NCBI RefSeq assembly: GCF_016103465.1
Contig: NZ_JAEEAP010000044.1
Coordinates: 1 to 35,597, forward strand
Direction of reading: 5' to 3'
Source: Streptomyces sabulosicollis
Lineage (GTDB): Bacteria; Actinomycetota; Actinomycetes; Streptomycetales; Streptomycetaceae
DNA: 35,597 bases
The notes under the pieces were generated by a model. It made no database searches, was not told where the DNA came from, and saw nothing but the letters and a program-made list of their open reading frames with translations. Within the stretch, counting starts at the first letter, position 1; each line of letters starts with the position of its first letter. The position numbers and the translations under genes are program-made. Positions 15,056-23,674 of this stretch are shown here, piece after piece.

Positions 15056-15640
15056 CCATAAGCGCACAGCTCCTCAAGGTCGTGTACCACCCGATCCGCC
15101 CCATGGTCCGGAAGGCGTCGGCACGGGAGGTGCGGGGGTCCCGGTCGACACCGATCACCGGGCCGTGCGGGGTCCCGGTCGACACCGATCACCGGGCCGA
15201 AGCCGTCGCGCCGACCGGTCTCCACGCCGACCAGCGCGTCCTCGACGACAGCGCGGTCGGCGGGCGGGATGCCGAGTCGGTCAGCTGCCTCCGGGAAGGT
15301 TCCCCGGATCGGGTTTGCCCGGCGGTCGCGGGCGGGCGGCTTCTTTGCCGTCGACCACGCTGGTGAAGAAGTTCACGAGGCCGGTCCGGCCGGGCACTTC
15401 GGTGGCGTGCCGGGAAGCAGAGACGGCGGCGCGCGGCACACCGGCGGTATCGAGCACCGGCAGCAGCCGGACGGCATCCGGCAGGGCGTGGACGCCGGCC
15501 TCGGAAGAGAGCCGTTCAACGAAGAGCTCGTCCTTGCGGGCGGCGACGGCCCGTACGGTGTGTGTGCCGGGCGGGGCGCCGGGGTCGTCCGATGTCGAGG
15601 ACGACGGCGCGCACCGGCCCCGAGGCGATGCGGGGAAGGA
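15048..15640 (-). pseudogene. HAD-family beta-phosphoglucomutase, broken
   Basis: Pieces in order: VRAVVLDI (HAD motif I, cut just after the first Asp), AARKDELFVERLSSEAGVHA, GVPRAAVSASRHATEV (motif II serine), PGKPDPGN (motif III lysine), a stop at 15281-15283, then ADRAVVEDALVGVETGRRDG (motif IV) and GPVIGVDR, ending GADRVVHDLEELCAYG. This is the layout of actinobacterial beta-phosphoglucomutases, but the cap domain after motif I is deleted, there is at least one frameshift or stop, and a short tandem duplication disrupts the end. Its last codons overlap the GH65 ATG, so the two formed a coupled operon converting disaccharide to glucose-1-P and then glucose-6-P. Confidence 0.72.
15131..15199 (+). 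repeat. 34-35 bp tandem duplication in the HAD pseudogene
   Basis: Copy 1 is 15131-15165 and copy 2 is 15166-15199; both run TGCGGG..GTCCCGGTCGACACC..GGGCCG. They differ only by the length of the G run (five versus four). The duplication lies in the IGVDRDP coding segment and shifts the frame. Confidence 0.85.
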
Positions 15641-16204
15641 CTCTCGACGACCATGTGTCCTCCTTCGGGCGTGCCCGGAGCCGCGGGACGGCCGACCTCA
15701 TCCCAGTGTCATCTCCGGCAGGGCGGGCCGCATGACGGCGTGCCCGGGAGCGCGGCTCGTCCGGCCCGCTGGAGGCACGCCGGGACGAGGAGCACCCCAG
15801 GCAGCGGTCGTGGTGGAGCAGAGGGCGCGCCGTCGGGCCCGAGCACAGAAGTCGTCAGGCTCGAGCACGGAGAGGGAATACATGTCCGAGCAAGAAAGCC
15901 TCCTCCGCCCGGCCTTACCGAACCGTGCGCCTGCCCCCGTGCGCGGCGACCGCGCATCTGGGCGGGGCCGATCGGCTGGGCGCGGCAGCACCGAGGGTGT
16001 CGTCAGGCCCACACCCTCGACGGCCGTCCGGAGAAAGGGGTCTGCCGGCGGGCGTGCACCGCTGTGGGGCCGACGGCCTCGGAGCCGGAGTCGTGGCCGA
16101 GGACCAGCCGATGTCGGCCACGCGCCCAGGTTGGCCCAGGTCCCTCGTCGGCCCCTTGTCGGCCCCTCGTCGGCCCCTCGCCGCGTCGGTACGGCCGGAC
16201 CACT
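15641..16204. other. Gene-free stretch between HAD remnant and acyltransferase
   Basis: No frame with family-like sequence is visible. The region ends in a short repeat block at 16146-16178. It should contain the transcription stop for the leftward acyltransferase gene and the old promoter of the phosphorylase operon, but I cannot locate either. Confidence 0.4.
16146..16178 (+). repeat. Three tandem copies of an 11-bp unit
   Basis: CGTCGGCCCCT at 16146-16156, TGTCGGCCCCT at 16157-16167 and CGTCGGCCCCT at 16168-16178, followed by a partial copy. It lies just downstream of the acyltransferase stop. Confidence 0.8.
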
Positions 16205-17581
16205 TCACTCGTGACGTCCAGTGGCGTTGGCGTCGGGGAGCGGGGACCGCGCGCGGCGCGCCGCCCAGAACGCGAGCAGCCCCGCGATGTACATGACCAA
16301 GCCGGCCAAGGGGATGCCTGCGGGCCCCGAGCCCTGGAAGCCGCCGACGGTGAGCCGGAAGATGCCGGCGCAGGTCACGGCGGTGCCGACCAGCACCAGG
16401 GCGACGGCGAGCCGCGCCCCACCCACGCCGGCGACGGGACCCGGCCGGAGAACGGAACGGGTGTCCTTCGGCTCCCGGCGACGAGAGCGCTCGAAGGGCG
16501 CGAACACCGCCACCAGAACGGCCAGGAACAGCGCACAGACCGCCACCCACACAGGCCGCCAGGCGAACCAGTTCCCCGAACCGACCTCCGGCTGCGGCAT
16601 GACACCGGTCGGATAGAGCGCCAGCGCGGCCACGAGCACGGGGACCATGTGCCACAGGAACAGCGTCATGATCCCTCCGTTGACTGCGATCACAACCATC
16701 CAGACCCTTCGGCGGCTCAACCGGGGACGTAGCGGCCCGGCGAGCAGCAGGCCCAGACCGGTCTGGGCCACGGAGAGGGCGAGCAGGGCGACGGTCGGCG
16801 GTGAGGTGTTCTGCACCGCGGCCCCAGGGACACCGACCATGCTGACCGGGTACGGTCCGATCGTCGTGAGCGCGACCAGCGCCGCCGACCCGCCGAGGAA
16901 CAGCAGCCAGGGGCGGGCCGGAGTGCGGGTCAGTGTCCCGTCGCGCCACGCGAAGCCGAGCTGGGGAAGGATCAGCCAGACGATCAGGAAGTTCGCGGCC
17001 CCCAGGTAACCGACACCCGTGCCCAGCCGCAGGGCGTCGAAGCCGGCGGCGACCACGGTGAGGATCGCCGGGACGAACAGGCTCCAACGCCGGTGGGCGG
17101 CCAGCATCGCGGGGGTCAGGGCGACGACCGCCAGGTACACGGCGAGGAACCACAGTGAGATGGCCACCAACCAGGCGGCCAGCCGCACCAGGCCCGGATC
17201 GGCGCCGGCCAGCCGGGCCACCGCCGCGACCACGACGCCGGTCGCGATGAACAGCGTCGTCGGCCGGAGCAGCCGGTCCGCACGGGACACCAGCCAGTCG
17301 GCGTAACCGTCCCCGCGTCTGCGGGCCGAGTCCCAGGATGCGGCGTTGGCGTAGCCGCCGACCAGGAAGAAGATTCCCATCACTTGGAAGATCCAGGTGA
17401 GCCAGTGGGTCCAGGGCAACACGGAGAGCAGGTGCTCCCCGTCCAGCCGGCCATCCCGGAAGGTGATCGTCACGGCCAGCCAGTGGCCGATCACCACCGT
17501 GACGATGGCGGTCGCCCGGAGGAAGTCGACATAGCGGTCCCGGCGCGCGGGGGTGGCATCGGCGAGGTCCCCAATCCGCAC
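16205..17581 (-). CDS. Acyltransferase-3 family membrane protein (1)
   Basis: About 458 residues from GTG 17581. The start was chosen because GGAGGAGG lies about eight bases upstream and because RRDRYVDFLRATAIVTVVIG is where the family begins. Polytopic protein with about ten hydrophobic segments. The first helix carries GHW, with the histidine usually proposed as catalytic in acyltransferase-3 enzymes. The second carries FFLVGGYANAASW. A later LFLWHM segment is also family-typical. These proteins move acyl groups from acyl-CoA or carrier to sugars, lipids or antibiotics at the membrane. It is divergent to the acyl-CoA ligase and a clear paralogue of the product of 19547-20737. The acceptor is unknown. 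Confidence 0.85.
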   Translation of the reverse strand: MRIGDLADATPARRDRYVDFLRATAIVTVVIGHWLAVTITFRDGRLDGEHLLSVLPWTHWLTWIFQVMGIFFLVGGYANAASWDSARRRGDGYADWLVSRADRLLRPTTLFIATGVVVAAVARLAGADPGLVRLAAWLVAISLWFLAVYLAVVALTPAMLAAHRRWSLFVPAILTVVAAGFDALRLGTGVGYLGAANFLIVWLILPQLGFAWRDGTLTRTPARPWLLFLGGSAALVALTTIGPYPVSMVGVPGAAVQNTSPPTVALLALSVAQTGLGLLLAGPLRPRLSRRRVWMVVIAVNGGIMTLFLWHMVPVLVAALALYPTGVMPQPEVGSGNWFAWRPVWVAVCALFLAVLVAVFAPFERSRRREPKDTRSVLRPGPVAGVGGARLAVALVLVGTAVTCAGIFRLTVGGFQGSGPAGIPLAGLVMYIAGLLAFWAARRARSPLPDANATGRHE

Positions 17582-17759
17582 CCGGTCCTCCTCCCTCGCT
17601 GTGGTACCGGCATCATCCGGCCGTTCGGCCCGGCCTGCATCGTGAACGCGGTCAGGTTTCCGCAGGAAGGCGCACCACCCCAACCCCCAGGGGCCGAAAG
17701 CCTCTCGAGTTCACCCATCTCGAATAGCGTCTGCGGTGATATAAGCGGAAACTCCATGT

Positions 17760-19550
17760 ATGCGCGAATACCAGACTCCCTTCGCGATCCGGATCCCGCC
17801 GGAGGACCAGCTGGCCACCGCGGTGTTCCGAGACCGTGCCGACCTGGTCCTTTTCGATCGGCCGACGAGAAGCGGCGGCTGGGAGCCGGTAACCGCCACG
17901 TCGTTCGCCACCGAGGTGCGGGCCCTGGCCGGGGGCTTCCTCGCCGCCGGAATCCAGCCCGGCGAGCGGGTCGCTCTGCTGGCCGCGACCAGCTACGAGT
18001 GGACGTTGACGGACTACGCCCTGTGGACGATCGGCGCGGTGCCGGTGCCGGTCTACGACACCTCCTCGCCCGAGCAGATCCAGTGGGTGCTCGAGAACTC
18101 CGAGGCCGTCGCGATCGTCGTCGGGACCGCGGAGCACCGGCAGCGCCTGGAGGACATCGACGCGGCTCTTCCCGGGCTGGACCGGGTGTGGCAGATCGAT
18201 GCCGGAGACCTCTCGCGGTTGCGGGAGGAGGGCGCCGGAGTCTCCGATGCCCAAGTGGACGAGCGCCGCGGCGCGGTCCGCGCGGAGGACATCGCGACCA
18301 TCATCTACACCTCCGGCACCACTGGTCGGCCCAAGGGATGTGTGCTCACCCACGCCAATCTGCTCTACGACGCCCGCGCCGCGATCGTCGCGTTGCGGGA
18401 GATCTTCGACGAGGACGCCTCCACGGTGCTGTTCCTGCCGCTGGCGCACGTGTTCGCCCGGATCATCGAGGTGGCCTGTGTCGAACACGGCGTGCGCCTG
18501 GCCCACACCGCTGACCTCGACCGACTGCCCGACCATCTCGCAGCCCTGCGGCCGACGTTCATCCTGGCGGTGCCCAGGGTGCTCGAGAAGGTCCACGGCC
18601 GCGCCCAGCAGCGTGCGCAGGCCCAGGGCCGTGGCCGCGTCTTCAGGTGGGCCGAAGAGGTCGCCGTCCGCCACAGCCGGGCACTGGAGCGCGGAGGCCG
18701 CCCCGGCCGAGGGCTCGGCCTCGCCCATCGCCTCTTCGAGAGGCTCGTCTACCGGAAACTGAAGGCGGCGCTCGGCGGACGCGTCGCCTACGCCATCAGC
18801 GGCGGTGCCCCGCTCGGCACCCGGCTGGGCCACTTCTTCCGGGGCATCGGCGTGACGGTGCTCGAGGGCTACGGGCTGACCGAGACCAGCGCCGCCGCCA
18901 CCGTCAACCAGCCCTCCGCGGTCAAGATCGGCACGGTCGGCCGGCCACTGCCCGGTGTCACGGTCCGGATCGCCGAGGACGGTGAGATCCTGCTCCGCGG
19001 TCCGGTGGTCTTCCCGGGCTACTGGCGCAACGAAACCGTCACCAAGGAGACGCTGAGCAGCGACGGCTGGCTGCATACCGGAGACGTCGGTGCCCTGGAC
19101 GACAACGGATTCCTGACCATCTCGGGCCGCAAGAAGGAGATCATCGTCACCGCCGGCGGCAAGAACGTCCTGCCCACCGAGCTGGAGGACCGTCTGCGCG
19201 CCGATCCGCTGGTCAGCCAGGCGATCCCGGTCGGCGACCGGCGCCCGTACATCGCCGGCCTGATCACCCTGGACGAGGAAGAGCTGGAGGTCTGGAAGAA
19301 GAGCGCCGACAAACCCGCGGACGCCACCCCCGCCCAGCTCCGCGACGACCCCGACCTCCTCGCCCGGCTGCAGGCCGTGGTGGACGAGGCCAACGCGGCG
19401 ATCAGCCCGGCCGAGCGGATGCGCAGGTTCAGGGTGCTGCCGAACGACCTCACCGAGGCCGACGGTTATCTCACGCCGACGCTCAAGGTCCGCCGCGCCC
19501 GGGTGCTCCAGGACTTCGCGACGGAGATCGACGCCCTGTACCGCGCGTGA
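17760..19550 (+). CDS. Long-chain fatty-acyl-CoA ligase (AMP-forming)
   Basis: A 596-residue adenylate-forming enzyme of the FadD15-like group. Motifs: IIYTSGTTGRPKGCVLTH (P-loop-like A3), GYGLTETSAA (A5), GWLHTGDVG (A7), SGRKKEIIVTAGGKNVLPTE (A8 hinge) and LTPTLKVRR with the C-terminal catalytic lysine (A10). Reaction: fatty acid plus ATP plus CoA to acyl-CoA plus AMP plus PPi, in the cytosol or at the inner membrane face. It is divergent from acyltransferase 1 and its stop overlaps the GTG of acyltransferase 2, so acyl-CoA made here may supply those enzymes (inference). The Shine-Dalgarno is weak (GCGGAA). Another ATG four bases earlier is out of frame. Confidence 0.92.
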   Translation: MREYQTPFAIRIPPEDQLATAVFRDRADLVLFDRPTRSGGWEPVTATSFATEVRALAGGFLAAGIQPGERVALLAATSYEWTLTDYALWTIGAVPVPVYDTSSPEQIQWVLENSEAVAIVVGTAEHRQRLEDIDAALPGLDRVWQIDAGDLSRLREEGAGVSDAQVDERRGAVRAEDIATIIYTSGTTGRPKGCVLTHANLLYDARAAIVALREIFDEDASTVLFLPLAHVFARIIEVACVEHGVRLAHTADLDRLPDHLAALRPTFILAVPRVLEKVHGRAQQRAQAQGRGRVFRWAEEVAVRHSRALERGGRPGRGLGLAHRLFERLVYRKLKAALGGRVAYAISGGAPLGTRLGHFFRGIGVTVLEGYGLTETSAAATVNQPSAVKIGTVGRPLPGVTVRIAEDGEILLRGPVVFPGYWRNETVTKETLSSDGWLHTGDVGALDDNGFLTISGRKKEIIVTAGGKNVLPTELEDRLRADPLVSQAIPVGDRRPYIAGLITLDEEELEVWKKSADKPADATPAQLRDDPDLLARLQAVVDEANAAISPAERMRRFRVLPNDLTEADGYLTPTLKVRRARVLQDFATEIDALYRA

Positions 19551-20737
19551 CGCACAGCCCGCGCCGCAGAACCGGCACCCGCGGCGCCTCCGGGGCCTTG
19601 GACCGGCTCGTGAGCGCCACCCCGGACAAGCGGGACCGTGTCGTCGACGCCGCCCGAGCACTCAGCATCGTCATCGTCACCCTGTGGCACTGGACGCTGT
19701 CGATCACCCATCGCAACGCCGACGGCGACCTCGTCATGCCCAACCCGATCGACGCCGTGCCCGGCGGCTGGCTGGCCACCTGGGTCCTGCAGATCATGCC
19801 GGTGTTCTTCCTGGTCGGCGGCTACGCGAACCTGGCCGGCTGGGAACGCCACCGGGCGAACGAGGAGTCCGCCGGACGGTTCGTCGCCGACCGGCTCCGC
19901 CGGCTGTCGGTACCCACCGCCGTATGGGCGGCGGTGTGGCTGGCCGGGGAGCTGATCACCGCGGCCCTGCCGGGACCTCACCGCTGGATGTGGCAATGGT
20001 TCCCCGGCTACCTGACGCCCCTGTGGTTCCTCGCCATGTACAGCCTTCTGATCCTCGCCGTGCCGGTCACCGCGACCCTGCACGCCCGCCACGCCGCCGG
20101 CGTCCTCGCCACGCTCGCGGGACTGATCATCCTCGGCAGTGCGCTAGGCCGCGGGGCCGGTCTGACCTGGGCCGAGTGGGTGACCGCCGCGCTGGTGTGG
20201 CTCTTCTGCCACCAGCTCGGCTACGCCTGGCGCACCTGGCGGCTCGGCCGCCGACCGCTGGGCCTGCGGCTCGCGGTCACCGGAACCGGCCTGCTCGCCC
20301 TGGTCGTCCTGACCATGTTCGCCTGCTACCCCCACTCGATGGTCGGTACGGTCGGCGACACCGAGTCGAACATCTTCCCCACCAACGCCACCATCGCGGC
20401 CCTCGCCGTCTTCCAGCTCGGCCTGCTGGCACTGATCACACCAGCCGCCACCCGCCTGCTGCGCCGGCGCGGTGCCTGGAAGCCCGTGGTGGCACTCAAC
20501 GTGGTGGCGATCACCGTCTTCCTGTGGCACATGACCGCCTACCTCGTCGCATTGTGGGTCTACGAACGCCTCGGCCACACGCTCCCGTCGAAGCCCACCG
20601 CCGGCTGGTGGGCACAACGCTGGTACTGGCTGCTGGCTCCCCTCGCCGCCCTCCTCCCGCTGATCGCGGTGTTCGCCCCTGTCGAGATCAGGACACGCAG
20701 CTCCTCGCGGAAGCCGAACCGGGACGGTGAGCGGTGA
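19547..20737 (+). CDS. Acyltransferase-3 family membrane protein (2)
   Basis: A 396-residue polytopic membrane protein, paralogous to the product of 16205-17581. Both share the order TP-x-x-RDR-x-VD-x-x-RA, then HW in helix 1 (LWHWTLSITHR here), then FFLVGGYAN, then FLAxY and FLWHM. Here the residue before the helix-1 HW is W instead of G. The start is GTG in a GTGA overlap with the acyl-CoA ligase stop, implying coupled translation and stoichiometric expression. The reaction is expected to be acyl transfer to an unknown acceptor at the membrane. This copy lacks about 60 C-terminal residues of extra helices present in copy 1. Confidence 0.85.
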   Translation: MTHSPRRRTGTRGASGALDRLVSATPDKRDRVVDAARALSIVIVTLWHWTLSITHRNADGDLVMPNPIDAVPGGWLATWVLQIMPVFFLVGGYANLAGWERHRANEESAGRFVADRLRRLSVPTAVWAAVWLAGELITAALPGPHRWMWQWFPGYLTPLWFLAMYSLLILAVPVTATLHARHAAGVLATLAGLIILGSALGRGAGLTWAEWVTAALVWLFCHQLGYAWRTWRLGRRPLGLRLAVTGTGLLALVVLTMFACYPHSMVGTVGDTESNIFPTNATIAALAVFQLGLLALITPAATRLLRRRGAWKPVVALNVVAITVFLWHMTAYLVALWVYERLGHTLPSKPTAGWWAQRWYWLLAPLAALLPLIAVFAPVEIRTRSSSRKPNRDGER

Positions 20738-21082
20738 CCACCGCATGCCGGCGACACGATGCGCCTGAGTCGCTCCCGGAAGCCCCTCGTCGGGGCCGAG
20801 CCTCCACGGACAGGTGGTCGCTCCCTCCTGGTGGCCGTGGGCCGGTGCCTGCGGACCGGTGCGCGCGGGCCCGCGGTGCGGCACCGCACCCTCGGCACAC
20901 GCCTCTGCCGGGTGACACACGCCCCTCCGCTGTGCGCCGCGGCACCGGTGGTGGCCCTGGCGGACGAGTGAGGGGACACCATGGACGGCCGCCGCCCATG
21001 CACCGCGTATCCGCTCGACCAGGCATCCGTGAGGTGAACCACCTCGACGTCCCGTGCCCCCGGCGCCTTCCCTGGAGCGACC
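20738..21082 (+). other. Intergenic region upstream of phosphoketolase
   Basis: No convincing gene. GGTGCGG (20875-20881) and CCGCACC (20884-20890) form a tight hairpin that could end the ligase-acyltransferase transcript. The remaining approximately 190 bp would hold the phosphoketolase promoter. A 70-codon frame at 20759-20971 exists but shows no family features. Confidence 0.4.
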
Positions 21083-23467
21083 ATGACCACGGCAGAGAAC
21101 CCCGGACCCGCCAACGTGCTCGGCGATGACGAACTGCACGCCCTGGACGCCCACTGGCGTGCCGCCAACTACCTGTCCGCAGGCCAGATCTACCTGCTCT
21201 CCAACCCACTGCTGACCGAGCCGCTGAGTCCCGAGCACATCAAGCAACGACTCCTGGGCCACTGGGGCACCTCACCCGGGCTGAATCTCGTGTACACACA
21301 CCTGAACCGGGTGATCAAGGCCCGCGGGACCGACGTCCTGGCCATCTGGGGGCCAGGACACGGCGGGCCCTCCGTGGTCGCCAACTCCTGGTTGGAGGGC
21401 TCCTACAGCGAGGTGTATCCGGACGTCACCATGGATCTCGCCGGCATGGAGAGGATGTTTCGCCAGTTCTCCTTCCCGGGTGGTGTGCCCAGTCACGTCG
21501 CCCCGGAGATCCCCGGCTCCGTTCACGAAGGCGGCGAGCTGGGCTACTGCCTCGCCCACGCCTACGGCGCGGCGTTCGACAACCCCGGCCTGGTGGTCGC
21601 ATGTGTCATCGGCGACGGCGAGGCGGAGACCGGGCCGCTGGCCGCCTCCTGGCACTCCAACAAGTTCCTCGACCCCGTCCACGACGGCGCCGTGCTGCCG
21701 ATCCTCCACCTCAACGGCTACAAGATCGCCAATCCCACCGTCCTGGCCCGCCTCCCCTGGCCAGAACTCGACGCGCTGATGCGGGGCAACGGCCACGAGC
21801 CGATCCACGTGTCCGGTGACGACCCGGCAGAGGTGCACCGCTCCATGGCCACCGCGTGCGACCTTGCCTTCGACCGGATCGCCCAGTTCCAGCGGGCTGC
21901 TCGCGAGGAGGGCTCCCGTGAACGCCCGCTCTGGCCGATGATCGTGCTGCGGACCCCGAAGGGCTGGACCGGTCCCGGCGAGGTCGACGGAGTGCCGGTG
22001 GAGGGCACCTGGCGCTCCCACCAGGTCCCGCTCTCCGGAATCCACGACAACCCGGAGCATCTGCGCATGCTGGAGGAGTGGCTGCGTTCGTACCGTCCCG
22101 AGGAACTCTTCGGGCCCGACGGACGGCCGCTGCCCCACGTCCTGGCCTGCGTTCCCGAGGGGCGCCGGCGCCTGGGCGCCACCCCGTACGCCAACGGGGG
22201 ACTAATGCTGCGCGAGCTGCCGCTGCCACCGCTGGAGGACTACGCCGTGCCCGTGGACCGGCCGGGCGCCACCCTCCACGAGCCCCCGCGCGCGCTCGGC
22301 GCACTCGTCGAGGAGGTCATGAGGCGGACTTCCACCCGCCGCGACTTCCGCCTGGTGGGCCCCGACGAGACCGCCTCCAACCGGCTCGACGCCGTGTACG
22401 GCGCCACCGGCAAGGCGTGGCAGGCCGAGACGCTCGGCGTGGACGAACACCTCGACCCGCACGGCCGGGTGATGGAGATCCTCTCCGAACAGCTCTGCCA
22501 GGGCTGGCTGGAGGGCTACCTGCTCACCGGGCGGCACGGCCTCTTCTCCTGCTACGAGGCGTTCGTGCACATCGTCGACTCCATGGTCAACCAGCACATC
22601 AAGTGGCTGCGCACCTCCCGCCGACTGTCCTGGCGCGCGCCCGTCGCCTCGCTCAACTATCTGCTCACCTCGCATGTCTGGCGCCAGGAGCACAACGGCT
22701 TCTCCCACCAGGACCCCGGCTTCGTCGACCACGTCCTCAACAAGAGCCCCGAGGTGGTGCGTATCTACCTGCCGCCGGACACCAACACCCTGCTGTGCGT
22801 CTCGGACCATGTCCTGCGCAGCCGGGACTTCGTCAACGTCGTGGTGGTCGGCAAGCAGCCCTGCTTCGACTGGCTCTCCCTCGACCAGGCCGACGCCCAC
22901 TGCGCGCGCGGAGCCGGCGTCTGGGACTGGGCGAGCACCGACGACGACAGTGAGCCCGACGTGGTCCTCGCCTGCGCCGGCGACGTGCCCACCCTGGAGG
23001 TGCTGGCCGCCGCCAAGCTACTCCGCGGCCACCTGCCCGACCTCAAGGTGCGGGTGGTGAACGTGGTCGACATGACCCGGCTGCTCTCCAGGGAGGACCA
23101 TCCGAACGGACTGACCGACTTCGAGTACGACGGCCTCTTCCCGCCCGACAAGCCGGTGATCTTCGCCTACCACGGATACCCGTGGCTGATCCACCGGCTC
23201 ACCTACCGGCGCGCGGGACACGGAAACCTGCACGTACGCGGCTACCAGGAAGCCGGCACCACCACCACGCCGTTCGACATGGTCGTCATGAACGCCCTCG
23301 ACCGCTACCGGCTGGTCATGGACGTCATCGACCGCGTGCCCGGCCTCGCCGTCCGCGCCACCAGGGTCCGTCAGGCCATGGCCGACGCCCGCACCCGGCA
23401 CCACTCCCACATCCGGGCCCATGGGGTCGACATGCCGGAGGTGACGGAGTGGGCCTGGGCCGACTGA
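21083..23467 (+). CDS. xfp: Phosphoketolase
   Basis: A 794-residue thiamine-diphosphate enzyme, near the usual 790-825 length. N-terminal half: [40 protein letters not shown], and the ThDP/Mg site [20 protein letters not shown] (about residues 174-193), all highly characteristic. The C-terminal half includes [12 protein letters not shown] and [10 protein letters not shown]. It converts xylulose-5-P (and in many members fructose-6-P) with phosphate to acetyl-P plus glyceraldehyde-3-P (or erythrose-4-P) in the cytosol. GGAGCG lies six bases before the ATG. Which sugar phosphate it prefers cannot be read from sequence. Acetyl-P could feed acetyl-CoA for the lipid genes upstream, but co-transcription is doubtful because of the 345-bp gap. 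Confidence 0.95.
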   Translation: MTTAENPGPANVLGDDELHALDAHWRAANYLSAGQIYLLSNPLLTEPLSPEHIKQRLLGHWGTSPGLNLVYTHLNRVIKARGTDVLAIWGPGHGGPSVVANSWLEGSYSEVYPDVTMDLAGMERMFRQFSFPGGVPSHVAPEIPGSVHEGGELGYCLAHAYGAAFDNPGLVVACVIGDGEAETGPLAASWHSNKFLDPVHDGAVLPILHLNGYKIANPTVLARLPWPELDALMRGNGHEPIHVSGDDPAEVHRSMATACDLAFDRIAQFQRAAREEGSRERPLWPMIVLRTPKGWTGPGEVDGVPVEGTWRSHQVPLSGIHDNPEHLRMLEEWLRSYRPEELFGPDGRPLPHVLACVPEGRRRLGATPYANGGLMLRELPLPPLEDYAVPVDRPGATLHEPPRALGALVEEVMRRTSTRRDFRLVGPDETASNRLDAVYGATGKAWQAETLGVDEHLDPHGRVMEILSEQLCQGWLEGYLLTGRHGLFSCYEAFVHIVDSMVNQHIKWLRTSRRLSWRAPVASLNYLLTSHVWRQEHNGFSHQDPGFVDHVLNKSPEVVRIYLPPDTNTLLCVSDHVLRSRDFVNVVVVGKQPCFDWLSLDQADAHCARGAGVWDWASTDDDSEPDVVLACAGDVPTLEVLAAAKLLRGHLPDLKVRVVNVVDMTRLLSREDHPNGLTDFEYDGLFPPDKPVIFAYHGYPWLIHRLTYRRAGHGNLHVRGYQEAGTTTTPFDMVVMNALDRYRLVMDVIDRVPGLAVRATRVRQAMADARTRHHSHIRAHGVDMPEVTEWAWAD

Positions 23468-23485
23468 CCCACGGGACCGCTGGGT

Positions 23486-23599
23486 TCACAAGGGTGGGTA
23501 CTGTTCCCCGCACAGCCCGGAGACTGTCCACGGCTTCATACACATCCACGTCTTCTCGCCCTCCCACTCCACGACGCGCAGCGAGAACACGAAGGTCAT
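23486..23599 (-). CDS. Possible small protein, 37 residues
   Basis: An open frame MTFVFSLRVVEWEGEKTW..., containing CMKPW and GLCGEQ, lies in the 207-bp gap between phosphoketolase and the FG-GAP gene, on the minus strand. About 89% of its codons end in G or C, as in real genes here, and it holds three Trp and two Cys, unlike usual antisense frames. There is no good Shine-Dalgarno, and the frame stays open upstream without a better start. It could be a real small protein or the end of a deleted gene. I do not recognise a family. Confidence 0.25.
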   Translation of the reverse strand: MTFVFSLRVVEWEGEKTWMCMKPWTVSGLCGEQYPPL

Positions 23600-23674
23600 C
23601 ACCGCACCGAGCCGCTCAACACCGCACCGACCCCGAACCCGGACCCGGCCCCGCCAACCCCACCACCGCCGCGC

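Noticed and set aside
14276-15061. Plus-strand open frame of about 260 codons
   Set aside because: It is opposite the GH65 pseudogene, is rich in Gly/Val/Ala repeats and shows no domain.
17652-19661. Very long minus-strand open frame (over 600 codons)
   Set aside because: It lies opposite the well-supported acyl-CoA ligase, has low-complexity Gly/Val/Asp composition and no family motifs; it is an antisense shadow of a high-GC gene.
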